From VRUE01 sp963708115 (GTDB taxonomy: Bacteria > Actinomycetota > Thermoleophilia > Solirubrobacterales > 70-9), in NCBI GenBank assembly GCA_963708115.1, contig CAVPRX010000001.1, forward strand, positions 1-64,000: DNA of 64,000 nucleotides, written 5' to 3'. The notes beneath the pieces are model-generated. The model was not told the DNA's origin, did no database searches, and was given only the letters and a program-made list of their open reading frames with translations. Positions within the stretch are counted from its first letter, which is position 1, and each line of letters opens with the position of its first letter. A program made the position numbers and the translations under genes. This document shows, piece after piece, positions 1 to 12,114 of the stretch.

Positions 1-1
1 C

Positions 2-70
2 GAGAAGCTCGACGGACGGGTGCTGCAAGCCGGCAAGCGCCGCTTTCGTCGCCTCAAGGCCCCTGCCTGA
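2..70 (+). CDS. Possible C-terminal end of an upstream gene (partial)
   Basis: An open frame enters the window at base 2 and ends at a TGA at 68-70. The 22 visible residues are basic and end in RRFRRLKAPA. The rRNA promoter begins about 20 nt further on, which suits a gene ending here. No family can be recognised from so few residues, and the frame could be open by chance. Confidence 0.3.
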   Translation, partial: EKLDGRVLQAGKRRFRRLKAPA

Positions 71-88
71 GCCAGGCACGGCCCCGGC

Positions 89-116
89 TTGCATTCCGCC
101 ATCGCGGCGCTATACT
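89..116 (+). promoter_or_regulatory. rRNA operon promoter (sigma-70/A type)
   Basis: TTGCAT at 89-94 and TATACT at 111-116 are separated by 16 nt, a good -35/-10 pair. They lie about 250 nt upstream of the 16S gene with no other gene in between, so this is the likely rrn promoter. The predicted transcription start is near 123. Confidence 0.7.
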
Positions 117-365
117 CCCGCGTCCTTCTGGGATTGGCCCTGTGCCGTCCCATGCGCAAAAGACGGCGAGTCCCGCCGCAGAGGCGCAGCGGTCTTTGAA
201 AACTGAGCAGCGTGCACCCGCGGACATTCGTGTCCGTGGGATGTTTGAGCCCGATCCACTCGGCGCGCCAGCGCACCGAGTGGTCTGATTTACCCGTCAT
301 GCCGGCCGCCATGTTTGTGTACCCGGCGGCCAGCCAGGCATGACCACTCTCTGTAAGAAGTACTT
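117..365 (+). other. rRNA leader region
   Basis: About 250 nt without a coding gene between the promoter and 16S. It holds the left arm of the 16S processing stem (191-212) and two other hairpins, one of CCACTCGG/CCGAGTGG near 256-283 and one of CATGCC...GGCATG near 298-343. I see no tRNA or small ORF with coding character. Confidence 0.6.
191..212 (+). repeat. 16S processing stem, left arm
   Basis: These 22 nt (core TTGAAAACTGAGCAGC) are complementary to 1969-1990 except for one mismatch and one G-U pair. The two arms bracket the 16S gene, as expected for the double-stranded RNase III processing stalk of pre-16S rRNA. Confidence 0.75.
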
Positions 366-1910
<1,545 letters not shown>

Positions 1911-1968
1911 TAGGGAGATTTCTCTAGAACGTCGACCGGGCTCCCCAGTGGCATAACGCCGCTGGGAA

Positions 1969-1990
1969 CGCTGCTCAGTTTTGAGAGACC
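1969..1990 (+). repeat. 16S processing stem, right arm
   Basis: Complementary partner of 191-212, located about 60 nt downstream of the mature 16S 3' end. Confidence 0.75.
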
Positions 1991-2021
1991 GCCAGCGGAA
2001 GTACTCCGCTGCGTGTGCCTC

Positions 2022-2048
2022 GGTGGACCTTGAAAACTGTACAAGGCC
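2022..2048 (+). repeat. 23S processing stem, left arm
   Basis: These 27 nt pair with 5147-5173 apart from one mismatch and one wobble, enclosing the 23S gene. The arm shares the core TTGAAAACTG with the 16S stem arm. Confidence 0.75.
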
Positions 2049-2128
2049 AATAATAAGAGCCTGTCGCAAGGCAGGCTCTGGGTAATTTAATTACGACCCG
2101 CACACTTAGGTGTACGGGTCGCTCACCG

Positions 2129-5127
<2,999 letters not shown>

Positions 5128-5146
5128 TATTTATTTCTTTACCTAT

Positions 5147-5173
5147 GGCCTTGTGCAGTTTTCAAGCTCCACC
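5147..5173 (+). repeat. 23S processing stem, right arm
   Basis: Complementary partner of 2022-2048, lying between 23S and 5S. Confidence 0.75.
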
Positions 5174-5192
5174 GGGGGCGGTTTCGCAAAAT

Positions 5193-5309
5193 TCCGGTGG
5201 CGCATAGCGAGTGGGAAACACCTCTTCCCATTCCGAACAGAGCAGTTAAGCCACTCTGCGCCGATGGTACTTGGGGGGCAACCCCCTGGGAGAGTAGGTC
5301 GCCGCCGGT
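5193..5309 (+). rRNA. rrf: 5S ribosomal RNA
   Basis: About 117 nt. The 5' TCCGGTGGC pairs with the 3' GCCGCCGG, the usual terminal helix. The conserved loop-B/C stretch CCCATTCCGAACAGAGCAGT is near 5228, and GGGAGAGTAGGTC near 5288 matches the 3' region of bacterial 5S. Confidence 0.95.
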
Positions 5310-5320
5310 TCTTCTGACTC

Positions 5321-5346
5321 AGGGTCGCCTTCGGGCGGCCCTTTGT
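5321..5346 (+). terminator. rrn operon terminator
   Basis: AGGGTCGCC, a TTCG loop and GGCGGCCCT form a 9-bp stem (one G-T pair) that begins 11 nt after 5S and is followed by TTGTCGTT. This is a good intrinsic terminator for the rrn transcript. Confidence 0.8.
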
Positions 5347-5350
5347 CGTT

Positions 5351-5563
5351 CTAGGAGTGCGTGGCGAAGCGGTCGATCGCAGATACCCACGATCCCGTGC
5401 TGCGCCGGTTGGCGCTGCGCTGGCGGCCTTCGCAGGGCTGCGTCGGGGGGTCGACGGGCTCGAGGCCGTACTCGCCGAGGGTCGCGAAGTCGATCGTCAG
5501 GTCCACCACGTTGGCCAGCTGGCCGCTGCGACTCTGTTGCGTCTTGAATTTCGTATCGAACAT
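5351..5563 (-). CDS. Small hypothetical protein (70 aa, doubtful)
   Basis: A reverse-strand frame starting at an ATG (MFDTKFKTQQ) encodes 70 residues, with a stretch VVDLTIDFATLGEYGLEPVD and a Ser/Arg-rich end. Third codon positions are mostly G or C, as in neighbouring genes. It starts just downstream of the hydrolase stop (5574) on the same strand and could be a second cistron. No Shine-Dalgarno sequence is evident, and I do not recognise the family. It may be an accidental open frame between the rRNA terminator and the hydrolase gene. Confidence 0.35.
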   Translation of the reverse strand: MFDTKFKTQQSRSGQLANVVDLTIDFATLGEYGLEPVDPPTQPCEGRQRSANRRSTGSWVSAIDRFATHS

Positions 5564-5573
5564 AGGTTCGACT

Positions 5574-6584
5574 CTACGGACGCTTCCGGACGGCTTGCGG
5601 ATTTTGCACGGCGCTTTGCAGGGCATTTCCCGTTTTTACCCGTTTTGCAGGCCTTTTAATCGCATTGGTCGCCCCGAATGCGAGGATGAGGGTCGCGGTC
5701 TCGGCCGGTTTCTCGACTTCGGGGGAGTGGCCGGCGCCCTGGATCAGCTTGGTTTGTGCACCCGCTGCGCGGTATGCGGCCAGCGCGTCCTCAGGATCCT
5801 TGGCTATCTGCTCCTCGGCCCCCATGATCGCGAGGGTCGGCTTACCGGTCGCCGCGGCGCGCTGTGGAAGCGCCTCTTCGCCGGTGTAGTCGTCGAAGGC
5901 TTCGTGGGAGCCGGTGTAAGAGCTGTAGGTCATCTGCTTCACATCCTCGACGAATGCGTCCGGAACCTTGAAACCGGGGGCGAAGGCGACCTCGAGGCCG
6001 TTGCGGATCGAGAAGTCGGGCTTGATCCGCCACAGGGTCTGTCCGATCACCGGCTTGAACGGCAGTTCGCCGATGAAGCCAACGTCCCCGTAGCTGTCGT
6101 CGGGAATGCTGTCGATCGTCACCAGTCGGTTGACCAGCTGCGGCGACTGTTCCGCCAGGGCGATCGACACCGGGCCGCCGAGGGAGTGGCCGACCACCTC
6201 GGCATCGCGTACGCCCAGCCTGCCGAGAACGCCTGCGATCAGGCTGGCCTGGTTTTCGATCGAGTAGCCGGACGAGGGCTTTTCCGAGCCGCCGTGCCCG
6301 AGCAGGTCGATCGCCACCACCCGGTGGGCGGCTGCGAGTCGCGGCATCACCCCGTCCCACCAGTTGATCGCGCAGGTGAAACAGTGGATCAGCACGATCG
6401 GGCTGCCATCGTGCGGGCCTTTTTCGATGACCTCCATATCGCCGCCGGGCAGGCTGACGATGCGGCCGCCGGGTTCGGTGACATCGGCCGACTTCGTTTC
6501 CCCGTCGATGACCAGAGCATTGACTCCGATCAGCACGACCAGCACGGCCACGACCGCGATCAGGATCTTCCAGCCACGTCTCAT
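5574..6584 (-). CDS. Membrane-anchored alpha/beta-hydrolase
   Basis: A 336-residue alpha/beta-hydrolase-fold enzyme. Residues 5-28 form one hydrophobic segment preceded by MRRGWK, so the protein is probably tethered to the membrane with the catalytic domain outside. The oxyanion region is HCFTCAINWWDG, the nucleophile elbow is GHSLGG, and the late histidine lies in GAGHSPEVEKP, so the Ser-His pair is intact. The substrate cannot be predicted. The C-terminus is an Arg/Lys-rich tail of about 27 residues with no obvious fold. The gene is divergent from murA across a 23-nt gap that appears to hold a shared -10 element (TACCCTA, 6593-6599), so both transcripts may start very close to their start codons. 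Confidence 0.85.
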   Translation of the reverse strand: MRRGWKILIAVVAVLVVLIGVNALVIDGETKSADVTEPGGRIVSLPGGDMEVIEKGPHDGSPIVLIHCFTCAINWWDGVMPRLAAAHRVVAIDLLGHGGSEKPSSGYSIENQASLIAGVLGRLGVRDAEVVGHSLGGPVSIALAEQSPQLVNRLVTIDSIPDDSYGDVGFIGELPFKPVIGQTLWRIKPDFSIRNGLEVAFAPGFKVPDAFVEDVKQMTYSSYTGSHEAFDDYTGEEALPQRAAATGKPTLAIMGAEEQIAKDPEDALAAYRAAGAQTKLIQGAGHSPEVEKPAETATLILAFGATNAIKRPAKRVKTGNALQSAVQNPQAVRKRP

Positions 6585-6592
6585 TGCGCCAG

Positions 6593-6599
6593 TACCCTA
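6593..6599. promoter_or_regulatory. Bidirectional -10 element between hydrolase and murA
   Basis: TACCCTA reads as TACCCT on the plus strand (9 nt before the murA ATG at 6608) and TAGGGT on the minus strand (9 nt before the hydrolase ATG at 6584). Both fit TANNNT. No clear -35 is seen on either side. This is inferred from spacing and symmetry. Confidence 0.5.
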
Positions 6600-6607
6600 A
6601 CCGGACC

Positions 6608-7906
6608 ATGGAGAAGTTCGTCATCAACGGAGGCGCGCCGCTCTCGGGCGAGCTGACTGCCGCCGGAAACAAGAACGCGGCCCTGCCCATCCTCGCCGCA
6701 TGCCTGCTCACCGAAGAGGAGCTGCTCCTGCACCGGGTACCGCGGATCCGCGATACCGAAGCACAGATCGCGCTGCTCGAACGCCTCGGAGTCGAGGCCT
6801 CCTGGGTTGCCGATAACAGCCTGCGGCTATGCGCCGGGTCGATCGCCGACGTCGCCGTCGACGAGGAGCTCTCGAACAAGATTCGCGCCTCGTTCCTGCT
6901 TGCCGGGCCGCTGTTGGCACGCTTCGGCGAGGCGCGCATGCCACCCCCGGGCGGCGACTTCATCGGCCGCCGCCGACTTGACGCCCACCTCGACGCCTTC
7001 GCGGACCTCGGCGCCGACGTCGATGGCGATCGCTGGATCGAGTTGAAGGCCCCGGCGGGGGGATTGCGCCCCTGCGCGATCTTCATGGACGAGCCCTCGG
7101 TAATGGGCACGGAGAACGCGCTGATGGCGGCGGCGCTGACGCTGGGCCCGACGACAATCTCCAACGCCGCCTCGGAGCCGCACGTTCAGGACCTCGCCCA
7201 CCTGCTCAGCGCGATGGGCGCCGAGGTGACGGGGATCGGCTCCAATGTGATGACGGTTCACGGGCGCGACCGCCTCGGCGGTGCCGAGCACACGATCTCA
7301 CCGGACCACATCGAGGTCGGCAGCTTCATGGCGCTCGCCGCCGCGACCGGCGGCGAATTGCGGATCCGCGAAGTCGCACCCGCCGATCTGCTCATGGTGC
7401 GCCGTCAGTTCCGCCGCCTCGGGCTGGAATCGACCATCGAGGGTGAGGATGTGATCGTGCCGCCCGAGCAGCGGCTGCGGATCAAGGCCGACATCGGCGA
7501 TGCGATCCCAAAGATCGAGGACGGTCCATGGCCGGCGTTTCCCGCCGACCTGACCTCGATCGCGCTGGCCCTCGCAACCCAGGCCGACGGCGAGATCCTG
7601 ATCTTCGAGAAGATGTTCGAGAACCGCCTCTTCTTCGTCGACAAGCTAGTCGCGATGGGCGCTCGGATCACGCTTTGCGATCCCCATAGGGCGATCGTCA
7701 GCGGTCCGAGCCGGCTTCATGGCGAGCGGGTCGAGAGCCCCGACATCAGGGCCGGCATGGCGATGCTCATCGCCGCTCTGGCGGCAGAGGGCAGCTCGGA
7801 GATCGGCAACATCCGCCAGATCGACCGCGGCTACGAGTCGATCGACGAGCGCCTGCGTGGCCTCGGCGCCCAGATCGAACGCGTCTCTGCAGAGATACCG
7901 GCCTAG
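6608..7906 (+). CDS. murA: UDP-N-acetylglucosamine 1-carboxyvinyltransferase (Asp-type active site)
   Basis: The enzyme transfers enolpyruvate from PEP to UDP-GlcNAc, the first committed step of peptidoglycan synthesis, in the cytoplasm. The 432-residue length from ATG MEKFVING is normal for the EPT family. The N-terminal GNKNAALPI carries the conserved lysine. The active-site loop reads PGGDFIGRRR, so the usual catalytic Cys (Cys115 in E. coli) is Asp. This substitution is known from mycobacterial and chlamydial MurA and removes the cysteine that fosfomycin alkylates. The gene stands ahead of the his operon with a 36-nt gap before hisZ. The upstream frame extension (8 residues) is ignored because MEKF matches the family's normal start. 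Confidence 0.95.
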   Translation: MEKFVINGGAPLSGELTAAGNKNAALPILAACLLTEEELLLHRVPRIRDTEAQIALLERLGVEASWVADNSLRLCAGSIADVAVDEELSNKIRASFLLAGPLLARFGEARMPPPGGDFIGRRRLDAHLDAFADLGADVDGDRWIELKAPAGGLRPCAIFMDEPSVMGTENALMAAALTLGPTTISNAASEPHVQDLAHLLSAMGAEVTGIGSNVMTVHGRDRLGGAEHTISPDHIEVGSFMALAAATGGELRIREVAPADLLMVRRQFRRLGLESTIEGEDVIVPPEQRLRIKADIGDAIPKIEDGPWPAFPADLTSIALALATQADGEILIFEKMFENRLFFVDKLVAMGARITLCDPHRAIVSGPSRLHGERVESPDIRAGMAMLIAALAAEGSSEIGNIRQIDRGYESIDERLRGLGAQIERVSAEIPA

Positions 7907-7942
7907 CAGGCTTTCGGCGCCCACTCTCGTAAGGTCAGGCGC

Positions 7943-8932
7943 ATGATTCACCCGATCCCACCTGGGACGCGCGACATCCTCCCCGACGAGATGCGGGAGC
8001 TGCGGCGCCTGCACCTCGCGATGATCGACGTGTTCGAGAGCCGCGGCTACGGCGAGGTGGCGACGCCCGCGATCGAGTACGACGAGGTGCTGGCCCGCGG
8101 CGACGGGCGCACCGCCGACTCCGCCTACCGCTTCTTCGACGAGCGCGGCGACCTGCTGGCACTTCGCTCCGACATGACCGTGCCGATCGCGCGCCTGGTC
8201 GCCTCGCGCTACACCCACGCCGAGTGGCCACTGCGGCTCTGCTATCTGGCAAATGCCTTCCGCGCGGTGCGCCCACAACGTGGCCAGATGCGCGAGTTCG
8301 CCCAGGCAGGGGTCGAGCTGATCGGAGCGCCGGCCCCGGGCGGCACGGTGGAGATCATCGAGGTCTTGGAGGCGACCCTCGACGCGGCCGGGCTCGACCG
8401 GGCCCTGATCGGGCTCGGCGACGCCGATCTCTACCGCCAGCTGCTGACAGAGCTCGAGGTCGAAGGCGAGGCGCGCGACGCGATCCTGGAACGGCTGGCG
8501 ATGCACGACCTGGTCGGCCTCGAGGTGGAGCTTTTGCAGGCCGGGCTCGCCGAGGAGCAGGTAAGTACCTGTGTTGCCCTCTCACAGCTGCGCGGCGGCC
8601 GCGAGGTTCTCGATCAGGCCCGCGCAATCGGCGGCGCCGCGGTCGAGCGGGCGACGGCGCGACTGGGGGAGACCTTTGCGGCGCTGGAAGAGCGCGGCGT
8701 CGCCGAGCGCGTCCGCGTCGACCTCGGCCTGCTGCGCGACCTCGGCTATTACAGCGGCGCCATCCTCGAGGTCTACGACCCCGCCGTCGGCCACGTGCTC
8801 GGAGGCGGGGGGCGCTACGACGGCCTGCTCAAGCGCTTCGGCATCGACCTGCCCGCGGCAGGGTTCGCCCTTTACCTCGAGCGGGTCCACATCGCCCAGA
8901 TGGAGGAGTCGCGACGAGAGGAGCCGTCATGA
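7943..8932 (+). CDS. hisZ: ATP phosphoribosyltransferase regulatory subunit
   Basis: HisZ is a catalytically inactive paralogue of histidyl-tRNA synthetase that forms a hetero-octamer with the short form of HisG and confers histidine feedback control. The 329 residues show HisRS-like features: PPGTRDILPDE at the N-terminus, ALRSDMTVPIARL (motif 2 region), RAVRPQRGQMREFAQAGVE and GGGGRYDGLLKRFG near the C-terminus. It lacks the anticodon-binding domain of true HisRS. TAAGGT at 7930-7935, 7 nt before the ATG, is a possible -10 for a leaderless his transcript. The stop overlaps the hisG start by 4 nt. Confidence 0.93.
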   Translation: MIHPIPPGTRDILPDEMRELRRLHLAMIDVFESRGYGEVATPAIEYDEVLARGDGRTADSAYRFFDERGDLLALRSDMTVPIARLVASRYTHAEWPLRLCYLANAFRAVRPQRGQMREFAQAGVELIGAPAPGGTVEIIEVLEATLDAAGLDRALIGLGDADLYRQLLTELEVEGEARDAILERLAMHDLVGLEVELLQAGLAEEQVSTCVALSQLRGGREVLDQARAIGGAAVERATARLGETFAALEERGVAERVRVDLGLLRDLGYYSGAILEVYDPAVGHVLGGGGRYDGLLKRFGIDLPAAGFALYLERVHIAQMEESRREEPS

Positions 8933-9609
8933 GCGTCGAAGTCGCCGGCATGGCCGGCGCGAAGACCGATGGGCCGCTGAAGCTCGCCGTCCCCCGCGGT
9001 GCGCTGCTCTCCGGGACGCTCGACATCCTCGACGCGGCCGGCGTCGATACCGCGGCGGTGCGCGGCGAGTCGCGTTCGCTGATCTTCCCGGGCGAGGGGA
9101 TCACGCTTGTGACGATGCGCCCCTCCGACGTGCCCACCTACGTCGAGGCCGGCGCCGCCGACGTCGGCATCACCGGCAAGGACGTGCTGCTCGAGCAGGC
9201 GGACCGGATGGTCTACGAGCTGCTCGACCTCGGCTTCGGGCGCTGCCGTATGGTCCTCGCCGGGCGCAAGGGAGACGAAAGCCTCGGTGAGTCGCAGCGG
9301 CGACTGGGGATGATGCGGATCGCGACCAAGTACCCGCGCATCGCCGAGCGCTACTTCGAGTCGACCGGCCGCCAGGTCGAGACGATCGAGGTCAAGGGCT
9401 CGGTCGAGCTCGCGCCGCTGATCGGGCTGGGAGACGGGATCGTCGACTTGGTCGCCACCGGTCGCACGCTGGAAGAGAACGACCTCGAGGTGCGCGAGGA
9501 GATCGTCGAGTGCACCGCCCGCTTCGTCGCCAACCGCGTCGCCCACAAGCTGCGAGCGGCGGAGATCGACAGCCTGACCGCGAAGCTGCGGGAGGCGACG
9601 CAACAGTGA
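8929..9609 (+). CDS. hisG: ATP phosphoribosyltransferase catalytic subunit, short form
   Basis: HisG condenses ATP and PRPP, the first step of histidine biosynthesis. At 226 residues it is the short type that lacks the C-terminal ACT-like regulatory domain, which fits the hisZ gene directly upstream. Recognisable stretches are KLAVPRGALLSGTLDIL, RPSDVPTYVEAGAADVGITG, IATKYPRIAERYF and DLVATGRTLEEN (the PRPP-binding loop region). ATG 8929 is chosen because it forms an ATGA overlap with hisZ; the first 14 residues before LKLAVPRG are non-conserved. Confidence 0.95.
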   Translation: MSVEVAGMAGAKTDGPLKLAVPRGALLSGTLDILDAAGVDTAAVRGESRSLIFPGEGITLVTMRPSDVPTYVEAGAADVGITGKDVLLEQADRMVYELLDLGFGRCRMVLAGRKGDESLGESQRRLGMMRIATKYPRIAERYFESTGRQVETIEVKGSVELAPLIGLGDGIVDLVATGRTLEENDLEVREEIVECTARFVANRVAHKLRAAEIDSLTAKLREATQQ

Positions 9610-10892
9610 AGATCCGAAGGTTCGAGTGGAGCGACTGGACCGTTGCGAAGGAGGTTCGCTACTGGAGCCTCGAGGCGATGCCGGAAGTCGACGTGACCGA
9701 GATCCAGAACACGATCCTGGAAAGCGAAGACGTCGATGGGGCGCTACTCGAGCTGACGGCCAGGTTTGACGCGACCGAGGTTCCACCTCGATCGCTGGCG
9801 GTAGCGCCGGCGGAGATGGAGCAGGCCCTATCGAGGATCGATGCGGACTTGCGCTCCTCGCTGGAAGTCGCCGCGGTGAACATACGCACGGTTGCCGAAA
9901 AGCAGGTGACGGCAGAGCCCCTGGTCGTGAAGCTCCCACAGGGCCAGGTGGTGACCATACGCGAGGTCCCGATGAGATCGGCCGGGATCTATGCGCCCGG
10001 TGGCCGCGCCGCCTATCCCTCGAGCGTGCTGATGTGCGCGATCCCCGCGCGCGTCGCCGGAGTAGAGAGAATTGCGCTCGCAACTCCGCCCGGCCCCGAG
10101 GGCAAGGTCAACACTTCGGTGCTGGCCGCGGCCGCGCTATGCGAGGTCGACGAGGTCTACGCGCTGGGCGGCGCTCAGGCCATTTTCGCGCTCGCCTACG
10201 GCAGCCAGACCATTGAGAACGTGGATGCCATCGCCGGCCCCGGCAACGCCTGGGTGCGGGGGGCGAAGATGGCGGTTTCAGGCATCGTTGCGATCGACTC
10301 CCTCGCCGGGCCCTCAGAGCTGATGGTCGTCGTCGACGACAGCGTCGATCCGCGTTGGGTCGCCTTCGATCTGTGTGCTCAGGCGGAGCACGGGAGTGAG
10401 ACTCCGCTGGTCGTCGTCGCCACGGAGGACGCGGTGCTCGATCGGGTTGCCGAAGAGGCCGAGCGCCTGTCGAGCAGCCGGTCGGGAGTCGGTGAGGCTC
10501 CGCTCGCGCTGATTCGCGTGCCCGACCTCGGCTGCGCGGTCGACTTCGCCAATGCATTCGTTCCCGAGCACCTGCAGCTGATGGTCTCCGACGAAAACAT
10601 CAAGAGCATGGTTCCCTGGATCTACACCGCGGGCTGTGTCCTCACCGGCCATCACAGCGCCACGTCTTTCGGCGACTACGTCGCGGGCTCCAACCATGTC
10701 CTTCCGACCTCCGGCGCCGGTCGCTTCTCGGGACCGCTCGGCCCCGGTACCTTTCGCCGCAAGCTCTCGATCGTGGAGGTTTCGCCCGGCGCGGCGGCGA
10801 AGCTTGCACCTCACGTGGAGACGATCGCCCGCGCCGAGGGCTTCCCCGTTCACGGCGAGTCGGCGATGATTAGAGCTGAGGAAGGCGCATGA
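9606..10892 (+). CDS. hisD: Histidinol dehydrogenase
   Basis: HisD oxidises L-histidinol to L-histidine in two NAD-dependent steps, the last reactions of the pathway. The 428 residues from a GTG start overlapping hisG (GTGA) show the family hallmarks: IYAPGGRAAYPSSVLM, VDAIAGPGNAWV, IDSLAGPSELMVV, AQAEHGSETP, FVPEHLQL and GDYVAGSNHVLPT. The zinc ligands Gln and His in AQAEHG, Asp in FGDYVAG and His in FPVHGES are all present, so the enzyme should be active. Confidence 0.95.
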   Translation: MKIRRFEWSDWTVAKEVRYWSLEAMPEVDVTEIQNTILESEDVDGALLELTARFDATEVPPRSLAVAPAEMEQALSRIDADLRSSLEVAAVNIRTVAEKQVTAEPLVVKLPQGQVVTIREVPMRSAGIYAPGGRAAYPSSVLMCAIPARVAGVERIALATPPGPEGKVNTSVLAAAALCEVDEVYALGGAQAIFALAYGSQTIENVDAIAGPGNAWVRGAKMAVSGIVAIDSLAGPSELMVVVDDSVDPRWVAFDLCAQAEHGSETPLVVVATEDAVLDRVAEEAERLSSSRSGVGEAPLALIRVPDLGCAVDFANAFVPEHLQLMVSDENIKSMVPWIYTAGCVLTGHHSATSFGDYVAGSNHVLPTSGAGRFSGPLGPGTFRRKLSIVEVSPGAAAKLAPHVETIARAEGFPVHGESAMIRAEEGA

Positions 10893-11485
10893 CAATGAGC
10901 AGAACCGCGAATAAAGAGCGCAGCACCGCCGAGACCAAGATCAAGCTTTCGCTCGATCTGGACGGGGGCGAGTCGAGCGCCGCGACCGGCGTCGGCTTCC
11001 TCGACCACATGCTCGATCTGCTGGCGCGTCACGGCAACCTGGGGTTGCGGGTCGAGGCCGACGGGGACCTCGAGACCGGTGCGCACCACACCGTCGAGGA
11101 CGTCGGCATCGTCCTTGGCCAGGCTCTCGACGAGGCCCTCGGCGACCGCGCCGGAATCCGCCGCTACGGTTCGGCGCTGGTGCCGATGGATGAGTCCTTG
11201 GCCGAGTGCGCGATCGACATCTCGGGCCGGCCGCTCTGCGTCTTCGATGCCGATCTGCCTGCAACCTCGATCGCCGGCTTCGACAGCGAGCTGGCCGAGG
11301 AGCTCTTTCGCGCCGTGGCTAACAACGCCAAGCTGACCCTGCACGTCTCGGTCCGCTACGGGACCAACGTCCACCACATGATCGAGGCCTGCTTCAAGGC
11401 CTTCGCCCGCGCCCTGCGGGTCGCGGTCTCGCTCGATCCCGAGACCGACGGCGTGCCTTCGACCAAGGGGACGCTGAGCGAGTGA
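10889..11485 (+). CDS. hisB: Imidazoleglycerol-phosphate dehydratase
   Basis: A monofunctional IGP dehydratase of 198 residues; it lacks the histidinol-phosphatase domain of enterobacterial HisB. The metal-binding motifs are GFLDHMLDLLARHG, GAHHTVEDVGI and NVHHMIEACFKAFARAL, which carry the paired histidines that bind the di-manganese centre. The start overlaps hisD by ATGA. A histidinol-phosphatase is not visible in this operon and must be encoded elsewhere. Confidence 0.95.
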   Translation: MTMSRTANKERSTAETKIKLSLDLDGGESSAATGVGFLDHMLDLLARHGNLGLRVEADGDLETGAHHTVEDVGIVLGQALDEALGDRAGIRRYGSALVPMDESLAECAIDISGRPLCVFDADLPATSIAGFDSELAEELFRAVANNAKLTLHVSVRYGTNVHHMIEACFKAFARALRVAVSLDPETDGVPSTKGTLSE

Positions 11486-12114
11486 CGGCGCGCATCTGCA
11501 TCCTCGATTACGGCATGGGCAACCTGCGCTCGGTCGAGAAGGCGCTCGAGCACGTCGGCGCGACGGCGACGATCAGCAGCGACGCCGAGACCGTCCGCCA
11601 AGCGGACGGGGTGATCCTGCCCGGAGTCGGTGCCTTCCCCAAGGCGATGGAACGCGTGCGGGAGCTCGCGCTCGACGAGTTGATCGCCGAGCGCCGCGAC
11701 AGCGGCGTGCCTATCCTCGGGATCTGCCTCGGCCTGCAGCTGCTCTTCGACTCGACCACCGAGCTGGGAGGCGCAGATGGAATCGGCCTCCTCTCGGGTG
11801 GCGTGGACGGGCTCAAGGCGGACGGGCTCAAGGTCCCGCACATCGGCTGGTCGCCGGTTCGCTGGGAGAAGGAGTCGCGCCTCGCCGAGGGGATCGAGAG
11901 CGAGACCCCCTTCTACTTCGTCCACTCCTTCGCGCCGACCCCCGACAAAGACGATCTGCTCGGCAGCGCTGCCTACGGCGCCCGTTTCGCCTGCGCCGCG
12001 GAGCGCGAGAACGTCTTCGGCGTCCAGTTCCACCCCGAGAAGTCGAGCGCGGCCGGGCTGCGGCTGCTCTCCAACTTCGCCGGGGTCTGTGTGCAGGCGC
12101 CAGCCCCGGCGTGA
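11482..12114 (+). CDS. hisH: Imidazole glycerol phosphate synthase, glutaminase subunit
   Basis: HisH is a class I glutamine amidotransferase that passes ammonia to HisF. The 210 residues contain LDYGMGNLRSVEKAL at the N-terminus, PGVGAFPKAM, the nucleophile Cys in GICLGLQLLF and the His/Glu pair in FGVQFHPEKS, so the catalytic triad is complete. It starts with GTG overlapping the hisB stop. Its partner hisF is not the next gene: hisA intervenes and hisF lies behind a large hairpin. Confidence 0.95.
   Translation: MTARICILDYGMGNLRSVEKALEHVGATATISSDAETVRQADGVILPGVGAFPKAMERVRELALDELIAERRDSGVPILGICLGLQLLFDSTTELGGADGIGLLSGGVDGLKADGLKVPHIGWSPVRWEKESRLAEGIESETPFYFVHSFAPTPDKDDLLGSAAYGARFACAAERENVFGVQFHPEKSSAAGLRLLSNFAGVCVQAPAPA

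Larger units (their letters stand above)
1911..2128 (+). other. 16S-23S internal transcribed spacer without tRNA
   Basis: The spacer of roughly 218 nt contains the right arm of the 16S stem (1969-1990), the left arm of the 23S stem (2022-2048) and a GAGCCTG...CAGGCTC hairpin near 2058-2078. I find no tRNA-Ile or tRNA-Ala cloverleaf; tRNA-free spacers are common in actinobacteria. Confidence 0.8.

Noticed and set aside
1911..2128. tRNA-Ile/tRNA-Ala in the ITS
   Set aside because: No cloverleaf, anticodon arm or T-loop GGTTCGAATCC-type stretch is present.
5361..6656. A 431-codon forward ORF opposite the alpha/beta-hydrolase
   Set aside because: It is antisense to a gene with clear hydrolase motifs; high-GC genes generate long open shadows in other frames.
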